This document shows positions 6,970 through 15,397 of a DNA stretch of 64,000 nucleotides, one piece after another. The translations under genes were made by a program, and so were the position numbers. Origin of the DNA: Limnohabitans sp. G3-2 (GTDB taxonomy: Bacteria; Pseudomonadota; Gammaproteobacteria; Burkholderiales; Burkholderiaceae_C); the NCBI RefSeq assembly GCF_002778275.1, contig NZ_NESG01000002.1:248001-312000 (forward strand), in the 5' to 3' direction. Under the pieces are notes generated by a model that saw nothing but the letters and a program-made list of their open reading frames with translations, did not search any database and was not told the origin of the DNA. The number at the start of each line of letters is the position of its first letter. Within the stretch, counting starts at the first letter, position 1.

Positions 6970-9900
6970 TCAGCTCAGGTGCTTGCCAATGATCCCCGCC
7001 AACTCGAACATGGTGGCGCTGTCCTTGCCAAACACCGCCTGCAGTTTGCCGTCGGCCTTGATCGAGCGCTTGTCTGCCGGGTCCTGCAAGTTGTTGGCCT
7101 TGATGTAGTCCCAGATCTTTTTGACCACCTCGGTGCGGGCATAGGTGCCGTCCCCGATCACGGCGGCCAATGCGCTGCTGGGCTTCAAGGTGCCCACTGC
7201 GGCTTTGCGCGGGGCCTTGGGCGCCGCCGTCTTGGCGGCTTTTTTGGCTGCGGGGGTTTTGGCCGCCGTGGTTTTGGCTGCGGCTTTCTTCACCGCCACT
7301 TTGCCAAACGGCGTCTTCTTGGCCGCCGTCTTGCGGGGCGGGTACTTCTTGCCACCTTCGCGCTGCTCAAACTCAAACGTCACCTTGCCCTCTTCGGGGT
7401 TCCAGGCCAGCATGGCCTTGAAGCTTCGGCGGGTGCGGTTGCTGATGAATTTGTCGAGCAAATCGGTCTTGCCGGTCGCCAGCAGCTTGGTCAGCTGCTC
7501 GCGCTCCACCACTTGCTGCAAGATGATCTTGCCGCTCTTGAAGTCGCAGCTGGGCGTGGGTTGCGCGTTCGTGGGCACGGCTTTGCTGCAGACATAGTTG
7601 CTGCCGTGCTCGTGCACCGGGCTGCCGCACTTGGGGCAAGCACCCAGGGCTTCGTCACTGAACTCGACGATCTCGCCACTCTCTTCGTTCTTCTTGTCGT
7701 CGCCGAAGTCGAACTCGAGCTTCCAGTTCTTTTCTTCTTCGTTGTATTTGAGCGCCATCTCGGCCACAAATGGCCATCCTGCTTTGGAACGGAAACCGTC
7801 CAAGGGCCCAATCTTCTTGTCCCGCATGAACTGCTCGACTTCGGCAGGCTCGAAGGTGCGCCCTGCAGGCGTCTTGCCAAACGAGAACCCGCAGCCTTCG
7901 CTGGCGCCATCGGCACCCGTGCAGGTGTACCTGCGGTAGTTTTCTTTCACCACGCCACCACAAGTGGGGCAGGGCGTGGTGACGGTGGCGTAGTCACCGG
8001 GCACGGTGTCGCGGTCGTACTCTTTGGCTTTTTTGACGATGTGCTCGGTCATGGCCGCGATCTCGGCCATGAAGGTGGCGCGGCTCAATTTGCCTTGCTC
8101 CATTTGTGCCAGCTTGTACTCCCACTCCCCTGTCAGCTCGGGCTTGGAGAGTTCTTCGACCTGCAGGCCACGCAGCAGCGTCATGAGCTGGAAGGCTTTG
8201 GCCGTCGGGATCATCTCGCGGCCTTCGCGCAGCATGTACTTTTCGTTGATCAAGCCTTCGATGGTGGCGGCGCGTGTGGCCGGTGTGCCCAAGCCTTTTT
8301 CTTGCATGGCTTCGCGCAGTTCGTCGTCGTCGACCATCTTGCCCGCGCCTTCCATGGCCCCCAGCAGCGTGGCTTCTGAATAGCGCGCCGGTGGGCGGGT
8401 TTTCAGGCCCTTGACCTCGACCGAATCCACACCGACCTGTTCACCGGGCTGCACCGGCACCAGGTTCTGGCCCTTGTCACCGTCTTTGGCGTCTTCCACC
8501 TCGTCAGCCGCTTCTTTGCCGTAGATGGCCAACCAGCCGGGTTTGACCAGCACTTTGCCCACCGTCTTGAAGCTGTGGCCTGCGGCCACGCTGATGCGGG
8601 TGGTGACTTGGTATTCGGCGCTGGGGAAGAACACCGCCATGAAACGGCGCACCACCAGGTCATACAGCTTTTGCTCGGCCTCCGACAGGCCGCTGGGCGC
8701 TTGCAGCGTGGGGATGATGGCGAAGTGGTCCGAGACCTTTTTGTTGTCGAACACGCGCGGGATTTTGCGCACGTAGTTGTTGTTGAGCGCGGTGAGGGCG
8801 TGTGGGGCCAAGTGCTTCATGCCGCTGTCGGCCAGCATCTCGAAGGTCTGTTTGGCCACGGGCACATAGTCTTCGGGCAGGTGGCGCGAGTCGGTACGCG
8901 GGTAGGTCAGGGCCTTGTGGCGTTCGTACAGGCTTTGGGCCAGCGCCAGCGTGGTCTTGGCCGAAAAGCCAAACTTGCCGTTGGCCTCGCGCTGCAGGCT
9001 GGTCAGGTCAAACAGGCCCGGGCTGGCTTGCGTGGTGGGCGTGGCCTCCTCGGTCACGCTGGCTGTTTTACCGCGCACCGCCTCCACAATGGCCTGCGCC
9101 TGGGCGGCGGTCCATTGGCGGTCGGCTTTTTTCTCAGCGTCTTCTTCTTTCTTCCACTTCGGGTCGAACCATTTGCCCGGGTAGGTGCCCGCGGCCGCGC
9201 CGAACTCGGCGTGGATTTCCCAGTAGTCACGGCTCACAAATTTGCGAATCTGCTCTTCGCGCTCCACCACCACGGCCAGCGTGGGGGTTTGCACGCGGCC
9301 CACGGTGGTCAAAAAGAAGCCGCCGTCGCGCGAGTTGAACGCGGTCATGGCGCGGGTGCCGTTGATGCCCACCAGCCAATCGGCTTCAGACCGGCTGCGA
9401 GCGGCGTCGGCCAGGCCCTGCATCTGGCTGTTGCTGCGCAGGTTGTCAAAACCGTCACGGATGGCTTGGGGCGTCATCGACTGCAGCCACAGGCGCTGCA
9501 CAGGCTTGTCCAAGGTCTTGACGCCGCCCGCGTACTGCTCGATCAGGCGGAAGATCAATTCCCCCTCGCGCCCCGCGTCACAAGCGTTGATGAGGGCGTT
9601 CACGTCCTTGCGCTTGGCCTGCTTGACCACCGCAGACAGGCGGCTCTTGGTTTTGTCCACCGGTTTCAAATCAAAGTGGGGCGGGATCACGGGCAAGTTG
9701 GCAAAGCTCCACTTGCCGCGTTTCACGTCGTACTGCTCGGGGGCCTGGATCTCCACCAGGTGGCCCACAGCGCTGGTCACGACGTAGGTGTCGTTCTCAA
9801 AGTGGTCGTCGTGCTTCTCGAACTTGCCCGATGTGGGCGTCAAGGCTTTGACGATGTCTTGAGCCACCGAAGGCTTCTCTGCAATTACCAATGTCTTCAT
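6970..9900 (-). CDS. topB: DNA topoisomerase III with histone-H1-like tail and C-terminal SWIB domain
   Basis: Type IA topoisomerase that cuts and passes single strands to decatenate and relax DNA. At 976 residues it is far longer than E. coli TopB (653). Order: Toprim domain from residue 1 (VIAEKPSVA, then ACDAGREGE near 106-114), topoisomerase core with catalytic Tyr333 in LTYPRTDSR, two C4 zinc motifs (CPTCGG... and CPKCGS...), a Lys/Ala/Pro-rich stretch about 848-904 like histone H1 tails, and a SWIB/MDM2-like domain at about 905-976 (LKPSSALAAVIGDG to ELAGIIGKHLS). The ATG at 9900 starts exactly at MKTLVIAEKPSVA; the 39 codons upstream of it are not typical of the family. SWIB fusions to type IA topoisomerases are known in Chlamydia. 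It is divergent from a SET-domain gene. Confidence 0.95.
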   Translation of the reverse strand: MKTLVIAEKPSVAQDIVKALTPTSGKFEKHDDHFENDTYVVTSAVGHLVEIQAPEQYDVKRGKWSFANLPVIPPHFDLKPVDKTKSRLSAVVKQAKRKDVNALINACDAGREGELIFRLIEQYAGGVKTLDKPVQRLWLQSMTPQAIRDGFDNLRSNSQMQGLADAARSRSEADWLVGINGTRAMTAFNSRDGGFFLTTVGRVQTPTLAVVVEREEQIRKFVSRDYWEIHAEFGAAAGTYPGKWFDPKWKKEEDAEKKADRQWTAAQAQAIVEAVRGKTASVTEEATPTTQASPGLFDLTSLQREANGKFGFSAKTTLALAQSLYERHKALTYPRTDSRHLPEDYVPVAKQTFEMLADSGMKHLAPHALTALNNNYVRKIPRVFDNKKVSDHFAIIPTLQAPSGLSEAEQKLYDLVVRRFMAVFFPSAEYQVTTRISVAAGHSFKTVGKVLVKPGWLAIYGKEAADEVEDAKDGDKGQNLVPVQPGEQVGVDSVEVKGLKTRPPARYSEATLLGAMEGAGKMVDDDELREAMQEKGLGTPATRAATIEGLINEKYMLREGREMIPTAKAFQLMTLLRGLQVEELSKPELTGEWEYKLAQMEQGKLSRATFMAEIAAMTEHIVKKAKEYDRDTVPGDYATVTTPCPTCGGVVKENYRRYTCTGADGASEGCGFSFGKTPAGRTFEPAEVEQFMRDKKIGPLDGFRSKAGWPFVAEMALKYNEEEKNWKLEFDFGDDKKNEESGEIVEFSDEALGACPKCGSPVHEHGSNYVCSKAVPTNAQPTPSCDFKSGKIILQQVVEREQLTKLLATGKTDLLDKFISNRTRRSFKAMLAWNPEEGKVTFEFEQREGGKKYPPRKTAAKKTPFGKVAVKKAAAKTTAAKTPAAKKAAKTAAPKAPRKAAVGTLKPSSALAAVIGDGTYARTEVVKKIWDYIKANNLQDPADKRSIKADGKLQAVFGKDSATMFELAGIIGKHLS

Positions 9901-9929
9901 GTCATTACAATCCGTTGTCTCGCGTGTGC

Positions 9930-9965
9930 GCACGCGCCCGGGCACGCGCTCACGCACGCGCCCAC
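9930..9965. repeat. Three 12-bp tandem repeats in the topB/SET divergent promoter region
   Basis: Three adjacent 12-bp units (gcacgcgcccgg, gcacgcgctcac, gcacgcgcccac) lie 30 bp upstream of topB and 30 bp upstream of the SET gene. The spacing is close to one helical turn, which suits cooperative protein binding on one DNA face. The function is not known. Confidence 0.6.
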
Positions 9966-9995
9966 ATGAATTCACCATAACAAATTTTTGACGCC

Positions 9996-10646
9996 GTGGC
10001 CAAAACCCTTGTTTCATCCCCCAGCCGCTCCACCGACAAACCTGCTGCTTCAGGCAAACGCATTCAGGTGCGCCGCTCGGGTGTGCATGGCAAAGGCGTC
10101 TTCGCGCTGCAGGACATCGCCAAAGGCGAAACCCTGATCGAGTACGTGGGCGAGGTCATCAGCTGGGACGAAGCGCAAGACCGCCACCCCCACGACCCCC
10201 AAGACCCGAACCACACCTTTTACTTCCATGTGAACGAAGACCGTGTGATTGACGCGCTGTTTGGCGGCAACTCCTCGCGCTGGATCAACCACAGCTGCAA
10301 GCCCAATTGCGAAGCCGACGAAGACAATGACCGCATCTTCATCAAAGCGATCCGCAACATCAAAGCGGGCGAAGAGCTGAACTACGACTACGGTCTGATC
10401 ATCGACGAGCCCTACACCAAGAAGCTCAAGGCCGAATACCCCTGCTGGTGCGGTGCCAAGAACTGCCGCGGCACTTTGCTCTCGCCCAAAGACCGCGCAG
10501 ACACCCCCCCCATTCCCAAACAAAAAAAGACCGCCTCGGCAGACAAGGCCAAATCGAAGGCCAAGCCTGCAAAGCCTGCAAAGCCAGCTAAGCCTGTAAA
10601 GCCTGTAAAGCCTGCCAAGGCAGACAAGCCCAGCAAAAAGCGCTGA
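9996..10646 (+). CDS. SET-domain protein-lysine N-methyltransferase
   Basis: Predicted S-adenosylmethionine-dependent methyltransferase acting on protein lysines. The SET fold runs from about residue 22 (RIQVRRSGVHGKGVFA) to 133, with NHSC at 98-101 and GEELNYDYG at 125-133 forming the pseudoknot and active site. A complete post-SET zinc motif follows (Cys150, Cys152, Cys157 in CWCGAKNCRG, completed by the Cys of NHSC). Residues 170-216 form a basic tail of repeated Ala-Lys-Pro/Val-Lys-Pro triplets coded by near-identical 9-bp DNA repeats. Translation starts at GTG 9996. It is divergent from topB, whose own Lys/Ala tail is a conceivable substrate (inference). Confidence 0.9.
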   Translation: MAKTLVSSPSRSTDKPAASGKRIQVRRSGVHGKGVFALQDIAKGETLIEYVGEVISWDEAQDRHPHDPQDPNHTFYFHVNEDRVIDALFGGNSSRWINHSCKPNCEADEDNDRIFIKAIRNIKAGEELNYDYGLIIDEPYTKKLKAEYPCWCGAKNCRGTLLSPKDRADTPPIPKQKKTASADKAKSKAKPAKPAKPAKPVKPVKPAKADKPSKKR

Positions 10647-10673
10647 GCCATGCCGGCCCGCCGCATTGACTCT

Positions 10674-10762
10674 GTAGGAGGCCGCCCCTGCGGCCGAATG
10701 CGCTCAAAGCTTTGCGGGCGTTTGAGATGCGCCAACCTTCGCGAGCCGGGGCACGCGCCCAC
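10674..10762. repeat. Degenerate REP-like palindrome pair
   Basis: An outward-diverged copy of the REP pair found in the 16939-17392 array. A GTAGGAG head and GGCCGC/GCGGCC stem start at 10674, and an inverted TTCGCGAGC partner with a mutated second arm ends at 10762. It lies between the SET gene and birA. Confidence 0.75.
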
Positions 10763-10792
10763 AACACCCCAGCAGCGCACCCTCGACCAAGC

Positions 10793-11572
10793 ATGATCAC
10801 GCCCACACCTTGGCCCGCCGAAGCCATTTGGGAACAGGTCTTCCCCCTGTTGCCCGACTTCACGGTCGAAGTGCTGCCCGAGATCGATTCGAGCAACAGC
10901 GAGTTGATGCGCCGTGCGCGCGCAGGCCAACATGAAGCGACCTTGCTGGTGGCCGAGCGTCAAACCCAGGGCAGAGGCCGGATGGGACGTGTCTGGCAAA
11001 GCCAGCCGGGCGACTCGCTCACCTTCTCACTCAGCTTGTCCCTCGCGCCCCAGGACTGGTCCGGCTTGTCTTTGGCCGTGGGCTTGAGCTTGGCGGAGAG
11101 CCTGCACCCGGGTGTGCAGCTGAAATGGCCCAACGATTTGTGGTTCGAGGACCGCAAAATCGGCGGTATTTTGGTGGAAGCGGCCAGCATGGCTGGGCGC
11201 AGCCAAGTGGTGGTGGGCGTGGGGCTGAACATCCGCCCACGCGGCGCCGACGGTCTGAACACGGCGCCTGCGGCCTTGAGCGAGCTTCTACCCGACTTGA
11301 CCGCGCCCGCCTGTTTGGCGCGCGTGGCTTTCCCGCTCATCCAGACGCTGCTCACCTTCGAGCGCGAAGGCTTTGCCCCGCTGCAAGGGCGGTTTGGATC
11401 GCGTGACGCGCTCCAGGGCCGCCGGGTTCACACCAGCGATGGCCAAGTGGGTGAGGCGCTGGGCGTCGGCCCCACGGGCGCCTTGCGCTTGCTGACCGAT
11501 GCCGGCGTGCAAGAGATCCACAGCGCCGAGATCAGCGTGCGCCCCTTTCCTGTTTCGGACCCCAAGCCATGA
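10793..11572 (+). CDS. birA: Biotin--[acetyl-CoA carboxylase] ligase (monofunctional BirA)
   Basis: Activates biotin with ATP and attaches it to the lysine of biotin carboxyl carrier proteins. The 259-residue protein contains the catalytic loop GRGRMGRVW and KWPNDLW, followed by the GGILVEA strand of the ligase core and a short C-terminal SH3-like domain. It lacks the N-terminal winged helix of E. coli BirA, so it should not be a biotin-operon repressor. The ATG at 10793 gives MITPTPWPAEAIW; an in-frame ATG 27 codons upstream would run into the REP-like repeat and is less likely. Its stop overlaps the start of the next small gene by 4 bp (ATGA). Confidence 0.93.
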   Translation: MITPTPWPAEAIWEQVFPLLPDFTVEVLPEIDSSNSELMRRARAGQHEATLLVAERQTQGRGRMGRVWQSQPGDSLTFSLSLSLAPQDWSGLSLAVGLSLAESLHPGVQLKWPNDLWFEDRKIGGILVEAASMAGRSQVVVGVGLNIRPRGADGLNTAPAALSELLPDLTAPACLARVAFPLIQTLLTFEREGFAPLQGRFGSRDALQGRRVHTSDGQVGEALGVGPTGALRLLTDAGVQEIHSAEISVRPFPVSDPKP

Positions 11573-11769
11573 GCCGTTTTGTGATCGCTGTTTTGTTGGT
11601 GTTGAATGCCGCCACACTGGCTTGGCAGTGGGACGCTTTTGCACGCTGGGGCTTTGGCCCCCACACCGCGCGCGAGCCTGAGCGGCTGGGCCAACAGGTT
11701 CGCCCCGAAGCCTTGACCATCGAAAGCCCTGAAGCTGTGGCAAAACGCTTGGCCGCCGAGACCCCTTAA
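11569..11769 (+). CDS. Small membrane-anchored protein, likely remnant N-terminus of a SPOR-type protein
   Basis: A 66-residue protein with one N-terminal hydrophobic helix (about residues 4-19) and a short soluble tail containing EPERLGQQVRPEALTI. This layout matches the N-terminus of the membrane-anchored SPOR-domain proteins that I recall following birA in other Burkholderiales, but the SPOR peptidoglycan-binding domain is absent. The ATG overlaps the birA stop as ATGA, so translation is probably coupled. It may be a genuine short protein or a truncated relic. No function can be assigned. Confidence 0.7.
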   Translation: MSRFVIAVLLVLNAATLAWQWDAFARWGFGPHTAREPERLGQQVRPEALTIESPEAVAKRLAAETP

Positions 11770-11794
11770 TTTCCACTGAAAACCGAGATGGACC

Positions 11795-12454
11795 ATGACC
11801 TTGAAACTTTATTTTTCCCCGGGCGCCTGCTCTTTTGTGCCCCATGCCTTGCTGGAGATGAGCGGCGCCGAGTTTGAGCCGAGCATGGTCAAGCTGCACA
11901 AAGGTGAGCAAAACAGCGATGACTACAAAGCCATCAACCCGCGCGGCCAGGTGCCCGTGCTGGTGAGCAAGGGCCAAGCCATCACGCAAATCTTGGCCAT
12001 CGTGCTGCACCTGGACCAGGTGTTCCCTGAAATGGGTTTCCTGCCCACCGAGCCGCTGGCGCGCGCCCAAGCCCTGTCCACCTTGGCTTGGATGAACAAC
12101 ACGGTCCACCCCACTTTCACACACATTTTCATGCCGCAAAAGTTCTCGGACCTGCCCGAGGTGCAAGCCTCGCTCAAGCCCTACAACATCCAACTGTTTC
12201 GCGGCATGTTGGGCGAGTTGCAAGCGCTGGTGGACAAGGCCGCAAGCCAAGGCCAAGCCTGGCTCAGCGGTGAACGGTTCGGCCCGCTCGACGCCTACAG
12301 CCTGACACTCACGCGGTGGGGCACGATCGCCGGCATTGCGCCCGAAGAACACCCCACGCTGTGGGCCTTTGTGCAAAAAGTGGCGGCCGAGCCTGCCGTC
12401 GCTCGGGTGATCGAGCGCGAGCGTCTGCAACTGAACATGGGCAAGCCCGCTTGA
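11795..12454 (+). CDS. Glutathione S-transferase family protein
   Basis: Cytosolic GST-fold protein of 219 residues. The N-terminal thioredoxin-like domain starts MTLKLYFSPGACSFVPH, resembling bacterial beta-class GSTs in which a Ser/Cys pair near residues 8-12 faces glutathione. The cis-proline region is GQVPVLV and a helical C-terminal domain follows. The usual E-S pair after the cis-proline is replaced by QAITQ, so glutathione binding may differ from the classic type. It is convergent with the histidine kinase gene, with only 6 bp between the stops. The substrate is unknown; detoxification or dehalogenation roles are typical of the family. Confidence 0.88.
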   Translation: MTLKLYFSPGACSFVPHALLEMSGAEFEPSMVKLHKGEQNSDDYKAINPRGQVPVLVSKGQAITQILAIVLHLDQVFPEMGFLPTEPLARAQALSTLAWMNNTVHPTFTHIFMPQKFSDLPEVQASLKPYNIQLFRGMLGELQALVDKAASQGQAWLSGERFGPLDAYSLTLTRWGTIAGIAPEEHPTLWAFVQKVAAEPAVARVIERERLQLNMGKPA

Positions 12455-12460
12455 GCCGTT

Positions 12461-13924
12461 TCAAGCCAAAGGACTGAAGCGCAGCGTGAAGCATGCACCC
12501 GGCGGGTTGTGCCCGGGGTGTGATGCCTCCACGGTGATGGAAGCCCCGTGCTGCTGTGCAATTTCCTTCACGATGGGCAGGCCCAGACCCGATCCGTCCA
12601 CGTTGGTGCCCAGCGCCCGGTAAAAGGGCTGAAACACCAGGTCACGCTCAGCCAGCGGAATGCCGAGTCCGTTGTCTTCGACCTGCATGACCAAGGCTTT
12701 GCTGTAGGGGTCGACCAAGACACGCACCGTGACCACGCCTTGGCGCTCGGGCGTGCTGGGGGTGTAATTGACCGCGTTCTCAACCAGGTTGCGCAGCATT
12801 TCTTTGAGCAAGGTGGGGTTGCCCATCACCTGTGCGCCCGGCGTGCCCGGGTCCACGCCTTCGTAGCCCAGGTCCAGCCCTTTGTCCATGGCGCCGGGCA
12901 AACAGTCCTGCAAGACATCGCTGGCCAGTGTGACCACGTCACAGCTTTGTTGCGAGGGGTGCACGCCACCGCCTTCGGCGCGTGCCAATGACAACAACTG
13001 GTTCACGGTGTGGGTGGCCTGAACGCTGGCGCGACCGATCTGCTTCAAGGACTTCTTCAAATCCTCTTCGCTCGAACCCGAACGCTGCGCCAGATCGGCC
13101 TGCATGCGCAAACCGGCCAAAGGGGTCTTGAGCTGGTGCGCGGCATCGGCCAAGAAACGTTTTTGCGTGACGATGGAGTCTTTCAAGCGCTCGAGCAAAT
13201 CGTTCACCGAGACCACCAAGGGGGCCACCTCCATGGGCACGGCTTTGTCGTCCAGTGGGCTCAGGTCGTCGGGTTTGCGGGCGCGGATGCGCTCCTCCAG
13301 CTGCGACAAGGGTTTGATGCCGCGCACCAGCGCCAGCCACACCAACAGCACCGCCAAGGGCAACAGGGCGAACTGGGGCAGCATCACGCCCTTGATGATC
13401 TCGGCGGCCAGCACAGAGCGCTTTTCACGCGTTTCGGCCACCTGCACCAAAGCCGGATTTTTGCCATCGGCGTCCAGGCGGATCCAGGTGTAGGCCACGC
13501 GCACTTCCAAGCCGCGCATTTCGTCGTCGCGAATGTGCACTTCGTAACTGCTGCCCTTGTCCTGATCGCTCGGGGGCATGGGCAAATCGCGTTCACCGCT
13601 CAGATGCTCTTTGGCGCCACCCTGCACTTGGTAATAGACCAGGTCGGTCTCGTCGGCACGCAGCAGCTCGCTGGCCGGTTGCGGCAAGTTGAACTGCACG
13701 CGTTTGTCAGGCCCCAGCTTGACCTGTTGCGCCAAGGCTTGCACGTTGTAGACCAAGGCACGGTCAAAGGGTTTGTTGGCCAAGCCCTGCGCCACCAACC
13801 AAGTCAGGGCCAAGCTGATCGGCCACAACAAAAGCAAAGGCGTGAGCATCCAATCCAGGATTTCGCCGAACAAGGAGCGCTGCTCACGCTTGAACAGTCG
13901 CACACCCCAGCCGCGTGACTTCAT
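12461..13924 (-). CDS. Sensor histidine kinase (TctE/QseC-like)
   Basis: Membrane sensor kinase of a two-component system, 487 residues. TM1 is at about residues 27-46, followed by a periplasmic domain of roughly 130 residues. TM2 is at about 181-200, then a HAMP-like linker, the dimerisation and phosphoacceptor box with His263 in FLADAAHQLKTPLAGL, and a GHKL ATPase with N, G1 (DNGLGIP) and G2 (GSGLGLPIV) boxes. The response-regulator gene lies 50 bp upstream on the same strand, so the two form an operon. The domain plan is that of TctE, which senses tricarboxylates. No tctCBA transporter is adjacent, so the signal is open. Confidence 0.92.
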   Translation of the reverse strand: MKSRGWGVRLFKREQRSLFGEILDWMLTPLLLLWPISLALTWLVAQGLANKPFDRALVYNVQALAQQVKLGPDKRVQFNLPQPASELLRADETDLVYYQVQGGAKEHLSGERDLPMPPSDQDKGSSYEVHIRDDEMRGLEVRVAYTWIRLDADGKNPALVQVAETREKRSVLAAEIIKGVMLPQFALLPLAVLLVWLALVRGIKPLSQLEERIRARKPDDLSPLDDKAVPMEVAPLVVSVNDLLERLKDSIVTQKRFLADAAHQLKTPLAGLRMQADLAQRSGSSEEDLKKSLKQIGRASVQATHTVNQLLSLARAEGGGVHPSQQSCDVVTLASDVLQDCLPGAMDKGLDLGYEGVDPGTPGAQVMGNPTLLKEMLRNLVENAVNYTPSTPERQGVVTVRVLVDPYSKALVMQVEDNGLGIPLAERDLVFQPFYRALGTNVDGSGLGLPIVKEIAQQHGASITVEASHPGHNPPGACFTLRFSPLA

Positions 13925-13974
13925 GGCGTGAGGGTCCTGGTGGCTGCGAATGTGGAAATCAAATCAGACCGCGT

Positions 13975-14649
13975 TCAGCCCGGGATTTTTTCAAGGCAAT
14001 AACCCAATCCACGCACGGTGGCGATGCGGATCGGGCCTTTTTCGATCTTCTTGCGCAAACGGTCGATGTACACCTCGATCGCGTTGTTGCTGACTTCTTC
14101 GCCCCATTCGCACAGACGCTCAACCAGCTGGTCTTTGCTGACCAAGCGCCCTGCGCGTTGCAACAACACTTCGAGCAGGCCCAACTCGCGGGCCGACAAC
14201 TCGACCATCTTGCCGTCGATGGTGGCCACGCGGCCCGATTGGTCGTAAATGAGCGGGCCATGCTTGATTTGCGAGGTGGCACCGCCCATGCCGCGGCGGG
14301 TGAGGGCGCGCACGCGGGCTTCGAGCTCTTGCAAGCTGAAGGGCTTGGCCATGTAATCGTCGGCGCCGTAATCCAGCCCTTTGACGCGCTCTTCCACGCT
14401 GTCAGCCGCGGTCAGGATCAAAACGGGCAACACCGAACCACGCGAGCGCAAGCGCTTGAGCACTTCCAGCCCGTGCATTTTGGGCAAACCCAAATCCAGG
14501 ATCAGCAGGTCAAATTCGTTGTTGGTCATCAGCGCAGCGTCGGCCTCGCTGCCACTGGCCACATGGTCTACCGCCGCACCCGCGCTGCGCAAGGTGCGCA
14601 ACAAACCATCGGCAAGCACCTGGTCGTCTTCGGCTATCAGAATGCGCAT
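13975..14649 (-). CDS. OmpR-family response regulator (TctD-like)
   Basis: A 224-residue DNA-binding response regulator. The receiver domain has acidic residues EDD at 7-9, phosphoacceptor Asp52 in LILDLGLP and the conserved Lys in MAKPF. A C-terminal winged helix of the OmpR/PhoB class follows (LSARELGLLEVLLQ, then NAIEVYIDRLRKKI). The ATG at 14649 is fixed by the canonical start MRILIAEDDQ and a strong AAAGGAGA site 6-7 bases upstream, although the frame stays open far beyond. It is the first gene of the pair with the downstream kinase. It resembles TctD in architecture. Confidence 0.93.
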   Translation of the reverse strand: MRILIAEDDQVLADGLLRTLRSAGAAVDHVASGSEADAALMTNNEFDLLILDLGLPKMHGLEVLKRLRSRGSVLPVLILTAADSVEERVKGLDYGADDYMAKPFSLQELEARVRALTRRGMGGATSQIKHGPLIYDQSGRVATIDGKMVELSARELGLLEVLLQRAGRLVSKDQLVERLCEWGEEVSNNAIEVYIDRLRKKIEKGPIRIATVRGLGYCLEKIPG

Positions 14650-14752
14650 GTCTGTCTCCTTTGGTTGTGGCGGCGGCCCGGGCTTGCGGGCTCTGCGGTT
14701 TGATTTTAGTGTCAGGTTGGTGTCTTGCCGCCCCTTGTGCGCGGTGTTCGCA

Positions 14753-15253
14753 TCAATGGGCGTAGGCTTCCAGGCCCAAAGCCACCACCGTGGCCACCTC
14801 TTTGCCCACCGCTTCGCGGAACTCGGCCTCGGCCTGGGCCACCGCGTCCTTGAACGCTTGCAGCCAAGCCAAGCCAACGGGCGTGAACACCACGCGCCGA
14901 GCCCGGGCATCCAAGGGGTCAGGTTCGCGTTGCACCAAGCCCCACGCGGCGCATTGGTCCACCAAATCACCCATGGCCTGCTTGCTCATGCCGGCAGCCC
15001 GGGCCAAATCGGTCAAGCGGGAGCCTTGCAGGCCCAAATGCCGCGTGATGTGCACATGCGCGGCGCTGATCTGGTCACGCGAGGCCAGATTGGCCAAGGC
15101 CAAGGGCACGCCCTCGTTGCCGGCCATCAGGTGCAGCACCCGCTCGTCAAAGCGGCGCATCGCGTGGCCCAGCAAACGCCCCAAATGGGTTTGCCGCCAG
15201 CGGTCATCGCGCATGTCAGCGCTTTCGGGGGGTGTCAAAGGGAGGTGTGACAT
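14753..15253 (-). CDS. MarR-family transcriptional regulator
   Basis: A 166-residue predicted winged-helix repressor. The segment LTDLARAAGMSKQAMGDLVDQCAAWGLVQREPDPLDARARRVVFTP is written here only by its landmarks: the recognition helix around GMSKQAMGDL and the wing around DARARRVVF. Several starts are possible (15283, 15253 or an internal ATG). The ATG at 15253 is taken because it gives a normal MarR length. It is divergent from recA and shares about 145 bp of upstream DNA with it. Neither ligand nor targets can be inferred from the context. Confidence 0.87.
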   Translation of the reverse strand: MSHLPLTPPESADMRDDRWRQTHLGRLLGHAMRRFDERVLHLMAGNEGVPLALANLASRDQISAAHVHITRHLGLQGSRLTDLARAAGMSKQAMGDLVDQCAAWGLVQREPDPLDARARRVVFTPVGLAWLQAFKDAVAQAEAEFREAVGKEVATVVALGLEAYAH

Positions 15254-15321
15254 GGTCCGGTAATGATAAGGCAAACTGACCAAAAATACCGTTTACAGGT
15301 TTGTACAGGTCGTTTACAGTA

Positions 15322-15337
15322 CTGTTCACGCATCCAG
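15322..15337. promoter_or_regulatory. Candidate LexA (SOS) box upstream of recA
   Basis: CTGTtcacgcatCCAG matches the CTGT-N8-ACAG consensus at 7 of 8 core positions and lies 61 bp before the recA start, inside a run of related half sites (ACAGTACTGT at 15316-15325, and CGTTTACAG repeated at 15290 and 15311). Confidence 0.55.
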
Positions 15338-15397
15338 TAAACAGCGCATCGGCGCTGAGCCCGGTGCCCCAACCCATTGATATTCAAGGAGATTCCC

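Noticed and set aside
15290-15319. Short repeats before recA considered as a CRISPR-like or integron site
   Set aside because: Only two 9-bp repeats 21 bp apart with no spacer structure; a regulatory explanation is sufficient.
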